In this document: positions 29,489 through 40,100 of the stretch, piece after piece
Layout of the letters: every line of letters starts with the position of its first letter
Position numbering within the stretch: the first letter of the stretch is position 1
Assembly: GCA_030035585.1 (NCBI GenBank)
Contig: CM057469.1
Coordinates: 64,125,501 to 64,189,500, forward strand
DNA: 64,000 nucleotides
Source of the DNA: Dugong dugon
Lineage: Eukaryota; Chordata; Mammalia; Sirenia; Dugongidae
Direction of reading: 5' to 3'
The notes under the pieces: generated by a model
What the model was told of the DNA's origin: nothing
Seen by the model: only the letters and a program-made list of their open reading frames with translations
Database searches by the model: none
Made by a program: the position numbers and the translations under genes

Positions 29489-29983
29489 TGTCTTAATCAT
29501 CTATTGCTGCTGTAACAGAAATACCACAAGTGGATGTCTTTAGCAAAGAGAAATTTATTTCTTCACAGTAAAGTAGGCTAAAAGTCCAAATTCAGGGCAT
29601 CAGCTCCAGGGGAAGGCTTTCTGTCGGCCTTCTCATCAATCTTTCCCTGCACTAGGAGCTTCTCCACTCAGGGACCCTGGGTCCAAAGGACATGCTCTAC
29701 TCCCAGCACTACTTTCTTGGTAGTATGAGGTCCCCAACTCTCTGCTTGTTTCCCTTTCCTTTTATCTCTTGTAAGGAAAAGGTGGTGCAGGCCACACCCT
29801 AGGGAAGCTCCCTTTACATTGGATCAGGGATATAACCTTAGTAAGGGTGTTACAATCCCACCCTAAACCTCTTTAACATAAAATTACAATCACAAGACAG
29901 AGGGCAATCACACAATACTTGGAATTATGGCCCAGTCAAATTGATACACACATTTTTTGGGGGACATAATGTAATTCATGACA
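29489..29983 (-). mobile_element. solo ERVL-MaLR LTR (U3 type I), antisense, inside L1
   Basis: Reversed LTR with TG...CA ends (tgtcttaatcatctattgct to gtaattcatgaca), flanked by a perfect 5-bp duplication gatgg (29484-29488 and 29984-29988). L1 ORF2 sequence resumes exactly afterwards (tgtcttgtagttttgattt). Its U3 matches the retrocopy at 15026-15480, not the type II LTRs. It is a solo LTR left by recombination between the two LTRs of a provirus. Confidence 0.93.
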
Positions 29984-30420
29984 GATGGTGTCTTGTAGTT
30001 TTGATTTACATTTCTCTAATGGCTTGTGATCAAGAACATTTCCTCATGTATCTGTTAGCTGCCTGAATGTCTTCTTTGGTGAAGTGTCTGTTCATATCCT
30101 TTGCACCTTTTTTAATTTGATTATTTGTCTTTTTGTTGTAGAGGTGTTGATTTTCCTATAGATTTTAGAGATTAAACCTTTATCAGATTTGTCGTAGCCA
30201 AATTTTTTTCCCCAGTCTGTAAGTTCTCTTTTTAGTCTTTCGGTGAAGTCTTTTGATGAGCATAAGTGTTTGATTTTTAGAAAGTCTTAGTTATCTAGCT
30301 TATCTTCTGGTGTTTGTGTATTGTTATTTATGGTTTGTATCCTGTTTATGCTGTGTATTTGGGCCTCTAGCATTGACCCTATTTTTTCTTCTATGATATT
30401 TATAGTTTTTGATTTTATAT

Positions 30421-30924
30421 TTAGGTCTTTGAAACATTTTGAATTAGTTTTTTGGATTGTGTGAGGTATGGGTCATGTTTCATTTTTTTGCAGATGGACA
30501 TCCAGTTTTGCCAGCACCATTTATTAAAAAGACTGCCTTTTCCCCATTTAATGGACTTCAGGCCTTTGTCGAAGATCTGGTGACTGTAGGTTGATGGATT
30601 TACATCTGGGCTCTTGATTCTGTTCCATTGGTCAATGTGGCTGTCATTGTACCAATACCAGGCTGTTTTGACTACCACAGCTGTATAGTAGATTCTGAGG
30701 TCAGGTAGTGTGAGTCTTCCTACTTTATTCTTTTTCATCAATAGTGCTTTACTTATCTGAGGCCTCTTTCCTTTCCATGTAAAGTTGATGATTAGTTTTT
30801 CCACCTCATTAAAGACTGCTGTTGGTATTTGGATCCATTCTGTTACTGTCTGTCCCTTTATGGGTGCATTTGAGCCATTTACATTTAGTGTGATTATTGA
30901 TAGGTGTGAGTTTATTGCTGTCAT
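30421..30924 (-). pseudogene. L1-A ORF2 deletion fusion
   Basis: An open frame of 167 codons that joins the ORF2 start to its late part. Residues 1-31 are the ORF2 N terminus (NSHLSIITLNVNGSNAPIKG, the first strand of the endonuclease fold). From residue ~32 (WIQIPTAVFNEVEKLIINF) the sequence is the region after the RT palm, and then [20 protein letters not shown] and the WNRI and KWCWQNWM blocks. The endonuclease active site and the FADD motif are thus excised, yet the frame is kept across the junction. It cannot retrotranspose. Whether it is ever translated is unknown. Confidence 0.88.
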
Positions 30925-31349
30925 TATGTAGTACCTTTCTTTGTTTTTTGGGTAGTGCTAAAATTTTCTTTGTTCCTGTTACTCTCCTGTGCTGAATTCC
31001 TTTTGTGAGTTTTTTTGTTTCTTTCATTCTTGTATATTTTGTGTTTACTAAGACAGTTATGTTTTTCTTCTTTATCTTGATAAGTATGTTTGTTAACATT
31101 CTTTGTGGTTGCCTTGAAATTTACCCTATCTTCCTAAGTTTAAACCAGTCTTTTATTACTTGATATTACCTTGACTTCTTCTCCATTTGAAAGATCTATA
31201 CTTACACTATTTATTACTTCTTTTATTGTTCTGGAGTTGTTGTCATTTTCAGATTGATATCTCTGGTTCCCTGTTTTAATTCATTTAGTTTTATTTTATC
31301 CTTGAGATTTCATTACCTAGGTTGGTGTATGGTGGATGCTGTCCTGTGT

Positions 31350-32427
31350 CTTAGCTTCAGTTTGTTGTCTGATGTTGTTTGTTTTCCAACCAAATGACTC
31401 CCTTTAATAATTCTTGTAAGTATGGCTTGATTTTTACATATTCCCTTAATTTCTGTTTATCTGGAAATATCCTAATTTTGTCATCATATTTGAGAGAGAG
31501 TTTTGCAGGATATATTATTCTTGGTTGGCAATTTTTTTCTTTCAAGGTTTTGTATATGTCTTCCCATTGCCTTCTTGCCTGCATGGTTTCTTCCAAGTAA
31601 TCAGAGCTTAGTCTTATTGTTTCCCCTTTGTATGTTACTTTTAGTTTTTCTAGAGCTGGCTACTCTCAGGATTCTTTCTTTGTCTTTGGTTTTGGCTAGT
31701 GTGATTACAATATGTCTTCATGACTTTCTTTTGGGGTCTATCCTATGTAGGGTTCATTGAGCTTGGCTGGCTGGCTTTTCATCTTTCATGATATTAGGGA
31801 AGTTTTCTGAAAACAAATCTTCAATGATCCTCTCTGTGTTTTCCATTTTCTCCCCCCATTCTGGAACTCTGAATAAACACAAATGTTTACTTTTGACTGT
31901 ATCTCACATCTTTCTCAGGGTTTCTTCATTTTTCTGCATGCTTTTCTCTGAGTTTTCCTCAAAGTGGTATCCAAGGATTTGTCTTCAATTTCACTGATCC
32001 TGTTTTCCATTTTTTCAAATTTGCTCCTAAAACTCTCTATTGCACTGTCCATTTCTGAAATCTTTGTTGTTTATCTTTTGGATTTCTAATTGCTGTTTTT
32101 GTATGATTTCTAGTTGTTTATTTATTTTGATATTTTGTTCATGTATTATTTTCTTGAATTATTTCATTGCTTTGTGTTTTCCCTGATTTTGTCTGTATTT
32201 TCCACGATTTTGTCTATTTTCACCTTATTTTTGTCTGCATTTTCCTTCATCTGCTGGAGAACCCTGAATATTAGCATTTTGAATCGCCTATTAGGCAGTT
32301 CCAGTGCCTGTTCTTCTACCAGAAGGTTATCTGTTTTATTTTGGTCTCCTTCTGAAGCCATTCTCTCCTGGTTTTTGTTTTCATAATGTCTGCTCTCTCT
32401 GGGACATTCAGGAATTATGTTCTTCAT
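31350..32427 (-). pseudogene. L1-A ORF1 (RNA-binding chaperone), degraded
   Basis: Reversed ORF1. The N-terminal part (32427-32164) has a Lys/Glu/Asp-rich coiled-coil-like stretch (ELPNRRFKMLIFRVLQQMKE at residues ~43-62, then KVKIDKIVENTDKIRENT). The C-terminal domain (31596-31357) keeps RRQWEDIYKTLKEKN and IIYPAKLSLKYDDKIRIFPD (residues ~28-47), typical of the L1 ORF1p C-terminal domain. The RRM between them (31600-32160) is broken by stops and frameshifts. ORF1p normally forms trimers on L1 RNA; this copy is non-functional. Confidence 0.82.
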
Positions 32428-32439
32428 TTATTGATTGTA

Positions 32440-34010
32440 GATTTGATAGTTTCATCCTGCATTTTTTTGCTTTATTTGGTTATGTCTGTGCAGATGGGCT
32501 GGGCAGGTTTTGTGGCTTGCTCGCCTGTGGGCAGCATACTCTCACCACCTTATCCAGGTGGGCAGGGCCAGTCACTCAGCTATGGTGCAGCAGGGTGGGT
32601 CCAGTGGGGATGGAGGGGTGGGAGTGGGTAGTTTGCAGCATGAACTGGGGCCAACAGGCAGGGCCAGTGGGCTGTGCAGGGTGGAGTCTGGTTTACCTTG
32701 TCAGTGCCACACAGAGTTGTGGTGCTCAGTGCACAGTGCAGATAGGCAAGAGGGAAAGTAGAGGATGCGATGCACAGAGCTAAGTGGGTGGGTGAAAGAA
32801 GAGAAAGAGGAGACAGAAACAAAAGCAAAAGAAAAAGAAAAAGAGTAAATAAAATGGAATTGTGGTAGGATTTGGTGGCTGTGGTTGGGGCAGACCCAGT
32901 GAGGCTGTGTGCTGTTGACTCTCTAGCCAAGTGGTGTGGTTTAGCCTGCTGAGAAGTGGCATGGGTGGTGCATGGGGCTAGGCAGGCAGGAGAAAGAGAA
33001 GGAAAGAGGGGAAATAGGGAGAAGAAATCAACAAAACAACCAACTTAAAAAATAAATAAATAAATAATAAAACCAACAACAACAACTAAAATATATATGG
33101 TGGTGGGGGAGTCAGCCATTAGGGGTGGGGCAGATTTGGGGTGGTGGTGAGCTGATGTCTCTCTTGTCAGGTAGCACAGCACAGCCTGTTAGGAAGGGGC
33201 AGAGGCAGTGCAGGGCATAGGTGGTGGGAAAAGGAAAAGGGAGAAGGGGAAAGATAAAGAAATATAAAAAATATGACACTGAGTTAACTGGCCTGTGGGA
33301 GTGGTGCACAGGGCTGGATGGGCAGGAGAAAGGAAAGGAAGGAAAGAGGAGAGAGAGAAAAAACAGGAAAAAAAAAAAAAAAGAACAAAGCAAACAAACC
33401 AAAATATCACAGCCCGTCAGGAAGGGGAGGGGATGTCACACAGTGCTAGCTGGGAGGGAGAAAGGAAAGAAAGGAAGGGAGAGACAAAGAAGCAACAAAA
33501 AAAGCCAGTAAAAAAATTAAAAAACAAACAAAAAAATTGCACTTAAGGGGCTGGCCGGTAGGTGTTGAGTGGACCCAGGCAGCAGTGAGTTGTCTCTCCA
33601 GATGACCTACTGTAGCCCATTGGAAAGCAGCAGAGGCCTTGTACAGGGAAGAAGGGTGGGAGGTGGGAAAGCTTGTATTTCTGGTTACCAAGTCCTCTGT
33701 CTCTTGTTGGGAGCTCCGTGAAGTTGTTTTCCTATAATCCCTTTCCATTGTCCTTGGTGGCTGTAGTGCAAGATGGCAAATCCATACTGTGTCAGATGGT
33801 ACAGGATCTCTACTCTGTAGCTCTCCTCATTCTATGTTTTCTGTCAGTTTCTTATTCCATTCAGTGCCTGTTTGAGTTCTTTATTCCTTCATTTGATGCT
33901 TAGGGTTCCAGGAATGATGTTTGTATCTGTTTTACTTAGTTTTTTGAGTCTTTTCTGCAGAAGGAAAACATGGTGCCTCTGTTTGTGGTGCCTTGTTGGC
34001 TCCATCTCCT
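32440..34010 (-). promoter_or_regulatory. L1-A 5'UTR built of monomer-like repeats
   Basis: GC-richer 1.5 kb upstream of ORF1. A phrase of type gggcagacccagtg...gctg..gtctctc recurs at 32887-32928, 33127-33170 and 33570-33605. Each copy is followed by a variant of agcctgttaggaagggg and then a long purine run (gaaaggaaaggaaggaaag). The unit is about 240 bp. The outermost part (33690-34010) is not repeated and contains gccttgttggctccatctcc. L1 5'UTRs carry the internal promoter; monomeric organisation is known from some rodent L1s. Promoter function here is inference. Confidence 0.65.
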
Positions 34011-34200
34011 GCAAAAACTTTCTGAGGCTCATATTCTTGTCTGTAAATTTGAAGAGTGATACTTAAATTATAGGGTGACTGTAAGCTTATAGCACTGGTG
34101 GCATAGTGGTTTATTAGCACATGACAAGCACTATTCTAGTGTTAAGAATATAACAGCAAACAGGGTCATTATCACTATTGTAAGCTATAAAGTCTTTTGG
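34010..34200. mobile_element. MIR (+) and L2 (-) fragments
   Basis: Sense MIR core at ~34010-34095 (aactttctgaggctcatatt cttgtctgtaaatttg). Then antisense L2 tail-like sequence (acaagcactattctagtgtt aagaatataacagc). Confidence 0.5.
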
Positions 34201-35694
34201 TAAAACTACCTGTTCCCCATTAGCAGCAGGCCAATTCCTAGTGATGCTACTCAGGACCAGTAAACACCTACGTAATGTAGAACACTGGAAATGCAAGTAT
34301 TTCTGTCTGTCCATCTCCAGTCTGAAGTATTCTAAGAGAACAGTGTGGTCTCAAGACTGATATGTATATTTGGTTCTGTGATTTTAGAACACCCACGGTT
34401 CGCTCCAGGCTCCCACTGTTGAAAAGCCCACCCGACTCCAAAGAGCTTCCACACTATTCTGCCTGCAATTCCTAGCATTAGATTCAGCAGAGAAACAGTC
34501 AGAAAAATCTAACTTAGCCCTTTCTACAATACATTATTGCCTTTTAGAATATAGATTTATTAAGGAAAGCCAAATATTTAATGAAAGAAAAACAGATGTC
34601 TTGACTGTGGTATATGTATGAGTGGTTTCTCTTTCACAACCAGTTCTTTTGCAACTGCTGGATTTATTGCAGAATAGACTTTAGTTTCTTTTTATCTTCT
34701 TTGTGTTCCTTCTTTTTTATTGTGATCCCAGGAGGTACAAGGAGACAAACTGAAGCATATGTTACCCTTCATCACTCAGTCTGGAAAATTCAGTACATCC
34801 AAGTTCAAAAACTAAGACCTAAAAGAAAAGAAGCAGTTCTCTAAACTAGCAAGTCAGAAATAGTAGCAGGCCCAAGAGTAGGATTATCATATTCTTTTAT
34901 TTTATTTTTGTCCCTCTTGATTTCTTATTCATATGCGTATACCTGGAGGGCTATCTCCAAGAGGATTTTCTTCTGGCAGAGATTTTGCTTTCTTAATTTG
35001 GGAAAAATAAGAGCTTTAGAAAGAGGTGGGAACAGGTAGAGAACAGAGAGCAGTTACATTAAAAAATGTGACCAAATACAGATTTGAAATTTTTAGCTCA
35101 ATTAGAAAATTTAAAATTTGATAAATTTGAAAGACTATTGAAGTATTAATTAAACAGTAGAGATAACATTGTTTTGTTAGGGGGATTGTGTGTTTTTATA
35201 TATGACTGGTTTCATTGGATGTGTAAAACCAAATTTATGGGGTGCCAGCAGCTGAACTTAACAGAATGAATGGGGTTTTTGCCTGTCCTGCAGGGAATTC
35301 AGCTAATTCTGTTCTTGTTTTTTTGGTTTCTTGGAATTCAGTTCCAGGCTGAGGAAGATCCTAGGAGTCTGCGCTGGGCTTAAAAGCACCTGAAGAGGCT
35401 CTTTCTTATCCAAAAAAGTCAGGTTGATTCTAGGACCGATTGAGTGTTTGAATCTGCTCTCAAATTGGCCTTAGATTATTCCCAAGAAGTCCTGGTGTAT
35501 TTGGAATGCTGGACCACCCATATACAATCCTCATCTGAATTCTTAGGCAGAACAGTCTCTTTCTCTCAGAAATGTTTGGTTTAGGGGCTTGCTTCTTCCA
35601 AATTAATTTGCAATGTGCCAGTATTATGGCTAACATCTGACAGATGAAAAGGTAGTCACTCACAAATGCAATGCAGACACGGAAGAAACGACTA
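34201..35694. other. unassigned 1.5 kb
   Basis: No confident gene or repeat. Short frames at 34614-34844 (+) and 35460-35663 (-) show no domains. Composition is moderate, so this could be unique intronic sequence. Confidence 0.4.
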
Positions 35695-35920
35695 TTAGTT
35701 GCTAGTCACTATGCTAGGAACTGTGTATATTATCTCTTTAAAATTTCAGAACAACTCTATTAGGTAATTACAATCCTATTTTTAGTTAAGGAAATGAGTG
35801 TCCAAATAAGTTTAGTAAATTGCTTCAGTTCACACAGCTAAAAAGTGGCACTGAAAGAATTTGAACCCAGGTCTGTCTGACCCAGAATCAGGACCATTCC
35901 CATTTACACTGATGCCTCCT
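35695..35920 (-). mobile_element. MIR SINE, antisense
   Basis: Near full-length reversed MIR: gctagtcactatgctaggaa, cagttcacacagctaaaaag, gaatttgaacccaggtctgt ctgac. Confidence 0.85.
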
Positions 35921-37140
35921 AGGCTAATAGGACTCCTTAGTTTCCTTTAAGATCTCAAGTACGTTTTTTTAAAACTCACGTGTACTGTACTTTCCAGATT
36001 GAATGATAAAACACACCACAGAATTTGGATATACTTTCTGAAAGCATATCCAAAGCTGAGTCAGGCAACATTTGTGTACCCAGTCAAGGGGATCCCAGAA
36101 AGTTGGGTAGAGGGAATATCCTACTCAACCTGAAACTGAAATTGGGGATCTACAGCTTAAACAAAACAATTTTGCCTTTCCAAGGATAACTTGGGATTAC
36201 AGAAAAAAGCTTATCACTTGGTTTGAACGGAATAAACTAATCATAAAAAAACAGGACTCCAAGGGCTAGGATTAAAGGAAAGAAAAGGGATTAAAAAAAA
36301 AAAAAGGTTGATACAAAAGATTGAGTGATCTCTACATAGTTTGTACCTGTTACTACTTCTTTGAACTGAATTTAAAGTAAATGTTTTGAATTTATCCAAT
36401 CTCATGAGCTGTACTGCGGTAGACACAGAGTTGGAACAGCAACAGGGATTACTAGAGGCAAGTAAGGGAAAAAGCCTATGGATCTTGCGAGGATGGTCTT
36501 TGGAAAAGAAACCTGTAATTGCCTGGATAGGGGCATTGATAAATTACTCAGCAAAACTACTGGAATATGGTTAGGGGACCATCTGTTGCCTTTTGCCACA
36601 CCACATCTCCAGGATGGGACCGGGGATAAACTTAAACTCTATTAACGTGTTTTCTTGGAGGGGAAGGTGTGAGCAGAAAGATGGAAGTAGAGAGGGAAAC
36701 TGGAATTATTGAACAGTGAATTTTCTTGGCTTAAAGCCTTCATTGTGACCAAAAAAAAAAAAAAAAAAAAAAAAAGGCACAGTCAAAACTATCCACAGCC
36801 ATGCAGAAATGTTTTGAGGGGCACTGGACGTGGTTGCTTATGTCAATGGTATTTAGGGCTTCCTGTCGTCTTAAGAAGAAGGAAGTGCAGAAGTGAATAT
36901 GCATGTGTGTGTACTGGCAAGTGAGTTTCTCACTGTGTGCATGAGTTTCAATGTGTGTTTCCGGGTGAGGAAGGAGAGTCTGGGTGAAGGGTAGAGATAT
37001 AAGGAAGTACAATATATATGACACGTCCACTCTCCTCAGAATCAGCTTGTGATGCTTCGTGTGGTGCCAAATGTCACTCTCATTTCTTTGGGCCTGGGAA
37101 TGATTGTCTTTACCTATTTCAGTTTTCCTCTCATATTTCT
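35921..37140. other. unassigned 1.2 kb with poly(A) run
   Basis: No gene recognised. A pure A run of 25 bases lies at 36751-36775, and a shorter one at ~36293-36305. The minus frame at 36740-37150 starts from that homopolymer and has no domain. Confidence 0.4.
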
Positions 37141-37296
37141 GGGCTACCACATCTGTTTTTAATTTTCTCTCAATTACAAAAGCAATATATATTCAATGAA
37201 GAAAATTTGGAACATGTAGAAGACGGGGAAAATAAAATGAAAGTGGCTCGTAATTCTGTCATCCCGCAATAACCACTATCCACATTTGGGTGTATG
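37141..37296. mobile_element. ancient unassigned interspersed repeat, part 1
   Basis: caattacaaaagcaatatat attcaatgaagaaaatttgg and aaccactatccacatttggg resemble a common old mammalian repeat whose name I cannot place. It seems to continue at 37878-38010 (attgctttgtaacctgtttt) after the LTR and SINE insertions. Confidence 0.45.
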
Positions 37297-37695
37297 GCTT
37301 TCTGTTACCTAGTGCTGCTGCAACATAAATACCACAAGTGGGTGGCTTTAAAGGACAGAAATTTATTTTCTCACAGTTCTGGAGCCTAAAATTCCAAATC
37401 AGAGTCTTACCATGTTGATTCCTTCCTTGCTGGTAGCCCTGAGCGTTCCTTGGTTTCTTGGAATCCCTTGGCTTGAAGGTGATCTTAACATGGAGGATCT
37501 TGTCTGTCTTCTCCCATGTGTTTTTCTGTGTCCATTTCGGTCTTTTTATAACTTAGAGGTGATTCGCTTTAGGAGCCATCCTATGCTGGTATGACTTCAT
37601 TAACATAACAAAAACCTATTTCTAAACAGGATCACATCCACAGATACAAGAACCAGGAACTCACATATTTTGGGAGGACACATTCAATCCATCAC
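37297..37695 (-). mobile_element. MaLR (MLT1-like) LTR, antisense
   Basis: Reversed LTR: tctgttacctagtgctgctg, ggacagaaatttattttctc acagttctgg, tggtatgacttcattaacat, ending gaggacacattcaatccatca. It is more diverged from the other MaLR LTRs here and closer to general mammalian MLT1. An AfroSINE interrupts its last bases. Confidence 0.75.
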
Positions 37696-37866
37696 CAAAA
37701 AAACTCAAACCAAACCCATTGCCACTGAGTCAATTCTAACTCATAGTGACCCTTTAGGACAGAGTAGAACTGCTCCATAGGGTTTCCAAGGGGTGGCTGG
37801 TGGATTTGGACTGCCAACCTTTTTGTTAGCAGCTGAGCTCTTAACCACTGCACCACCAGGGCTCCT
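37696..37866 (-). mobile_element. AfroSINE, short form, antisense
   Basis: Reversed copy: aaccaaacccattgccactg, ggacagagtagaactgctcc, gcaccaccagggctcct. It is flanked by caatccatcac (37685-37695) and cagtccatcac (37867-37877), a target duplication with one mismatch, so it inserted into the LTR edge. Confidence 0.92.
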
Positions 37867-38129
37867 CAGTCCATCACATTTTCCAAAAATTCAGTTTAAA
37901 AAAAAAAAAAAAACCTAGATTATACTCTACATATTGCTTTGTAACCTGTTTTTGTCCTCTTGACTTTTATCAAACCCTCATATGTTCTGTATACTTTAGT
38001 ATCTCACCCAGGCAATTTTCCATCCTCATGCAGACCTTCCAGCCATTGGCCTTATCACGTGTTTTCCATCAATGACTTGCCCTGTATCTTCTTTTGGGGT
38101 CCATGGTCCTTCCATAAAATCACTTCTTT

Positions 38130-38570
38130 GCTTATACATTAAGGTGTTTGAAATCGCCTGGCAAAGCCTTGACCTTCAAGAAAACCCAGCTACCTTTCTA
38201 TTCCATGTGAAATATTGTTGGAAAAAAAGCATACCACGATGCTGTCTTCTGAAAAGGCTATTTACTCAAACATGGTATCTCTTTAACAAATAAAGTTTGC
38301 TCCTCCTTCTGGCCTCTGTATTTGTTACCTCTGCCCAGAAATCTCTTTCCTGAGATATCTTCTGTGGCTTTTCCCCTTACCTGTGGGTCTTTCCTCAAAT
38401 GTCATAACTGAACTCAGCACAAATATCTATCATTGGCCTCCATGCACTGAGTTGACGTGCTTGATTTAGGCAGCTGCTGTTCCTTTAGCCAGTAGGCTCC
38501 TTGAAGAGAAGAATCATACCTGGTGAAGTCTTGTCACATAGTAAGGACTCAATAAATGTCTGCTAAACAA
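38130..38570 (+). mobile_element. L2 LINE 3'UTR, sense
   Basis: L2 3' region: cctctgcccagaaatctctt, gggtctttcctcaaatgtca, ggctccttgaagagaagaat, and the terminus cacatagtaaggactcaata aatgtctgc. Confidence 0.72.
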
Positions 38571-38599
38571 ATAATGAAAATTTTATTTTTTTCCTCTTT

Positions 38600-38810
38600 T
38601 ACAGTTCATCAAGGGCTTATACTTACAATAGCTTATTTGATTCTTTTAAGAAAAATCTCTGTAACATTGGTTTGGTGTCAGTATTTTGGCCATTTCATGT
38701 AGAGAGATTTTGAGCAGGACTTGTCCAGGTTCACATCACTAGAAGATGAGAAAGCCAGAAACTTGGTGTTAATTTTGCTCTACCATATTCTTCCCCCAAA
38801 GTAGCCCTAA
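38600..38810 (-). mobile_element. MIR SINE, antisense
   Basis: Reversed MIR, diverged: caatagcttatttgattctt, ggacttgtccaggttcacat cactag, agccagaaacttgg. Confidence 0.6.
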
Positions 38811-40100
38811 AAGCAGATGAATCTATCTACCCTGGGTGGTTGAGATGCTGTAGCTAACATGTCTTGCTGAAAACATGGCATTTCTAATAAGTATCCCATT
38901 TAATCTCAAATTTGTGCAAAAGTAATATATTATTACTCCCTTACATGTTTGCTTCAATATTATTGTCTATATAACTTGCCAGTTATCATTTTAAAAATTA
39001 TTTGGCTGCCCTTCTCCCTCTCTCTCAAATAAAACTGCCATTCCAGAAGTTGTCCCATACTTATCTTATGACTTCCCAGACCACTTGCACACAGTAAATG
39101 TCTTCAGAGATATATATAACCCCACTTTGAGAAACAAGGTGTTGTACCATACAGCCTTCTTCAGTTGTAGACCGAAGGCAGGCCTCAATAGAGTTGCTAT
39201 TTGAGTACCAGTGAATGAAATAAGAATACTAACTCAATTAGATAACAGACAGTTCCTTCAATGCAAATGTACTCAAATGTACTGAGCAGTGTTCTAGCTC
39301 TAAAATGTATCAGAGCTGTATAAAATCTAGCGTGCTTTTAAGAGATTTTATAACTTAGATTGAATGAAACTCTGCCTGACGCTCCAAAATGTATAATCAT
39401 AGTCCAGTCTCCCCTCAACCAGACAACTAATATATGTTCTGTGGATAACTATAAAATTTATTGCAAACACTTGGGAAACAATGTTCCCTAGAGAGATAAA
39501 AATTAATAAATGCTTCTACGTCCAGAATGAGAAAAAGTAACCAGGGAAGACAAAGCTTCATGTTACTGGACTCCTAGATACACCTGCTCAACCTTTTACA
39601 AGTCTGAGTCATAATAAAAGGTTAAAAAAATGCAATATGAGAAATATGAATACATATTTTGATTGCACTGTCAAGGGATCTCCATATTACATAGCGGAAT
39701 GAGATAGGAAATCTATTATTTATGGAAGATTATTTATGGGGGATAGAACTCTCAAAAATCTGGATTTCTGATTTATAAAACTATCTCCAAGTGCAATAAT
39801 CATACATAAACACTCTACTTCCTATTGCTATGCATAATGTCCTTTTTCATAAATATTTTCTTCTCTCACCAAAAAAATCTGAATAACCTGTTTTGATTTA
39901 TTTGTTGAAAAATCATTGTAAAAGAGGAAGAATATTGCATTCTTATGAGGAAATAAAATTTAAGTATGTAGCAAGAAATGAGCTCTACAAGTACAGCTTA
40001 GAAACTGTGTTCTTGATTTTTCTTTAATATTTATCCTAGTTTTAATTATTTTTTGTTTTCTTGGATTTTGATATATAAAGACTGGCTCCCTCTCTGCTGG
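38811..40100. other. repeat-poor AT-rich sequence
   Basis: 1.3 kb with no repeat or gene recognised. Short frames only. Confidence 0.4.

Larger units (their letters stand above)
27529..34010 (-). mobile_element. L1 LINE (copy A), antisense, internally deleted
   Basis: Antisense L1 with all regions represented: poly(A) (27529-27544 as T), 3'UTR (to ~28900), ORF2 C-terminal part, ORF2 N terminus, ORF1 and a long 5'UTR ending near 34010. Two MaLR LTRs are inserted (28194-28722 and 29489-29983). About 2.4 kb of ORF2 (endonuclease and most of the RT) is missing at one junction near 30835. Stops and frameshifts elsewhere make it dead. The L1 family moves by target-primed reverse transcription and provides machinery for processed pseudogenes. 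Confidence 0.9.

Noticed and set aside
32980..33540. Lys/Glu-rich plus-strand frames (e.g. 33221-33511)
   Set aside because: They are translations of purine runs in the L1 5'UTR.
36751..36775. Poly(A) run as the tail of a processed pseudogene
   Set aside because: I recognise no cDNA-like or SINE sequence upstream and no target duplication.
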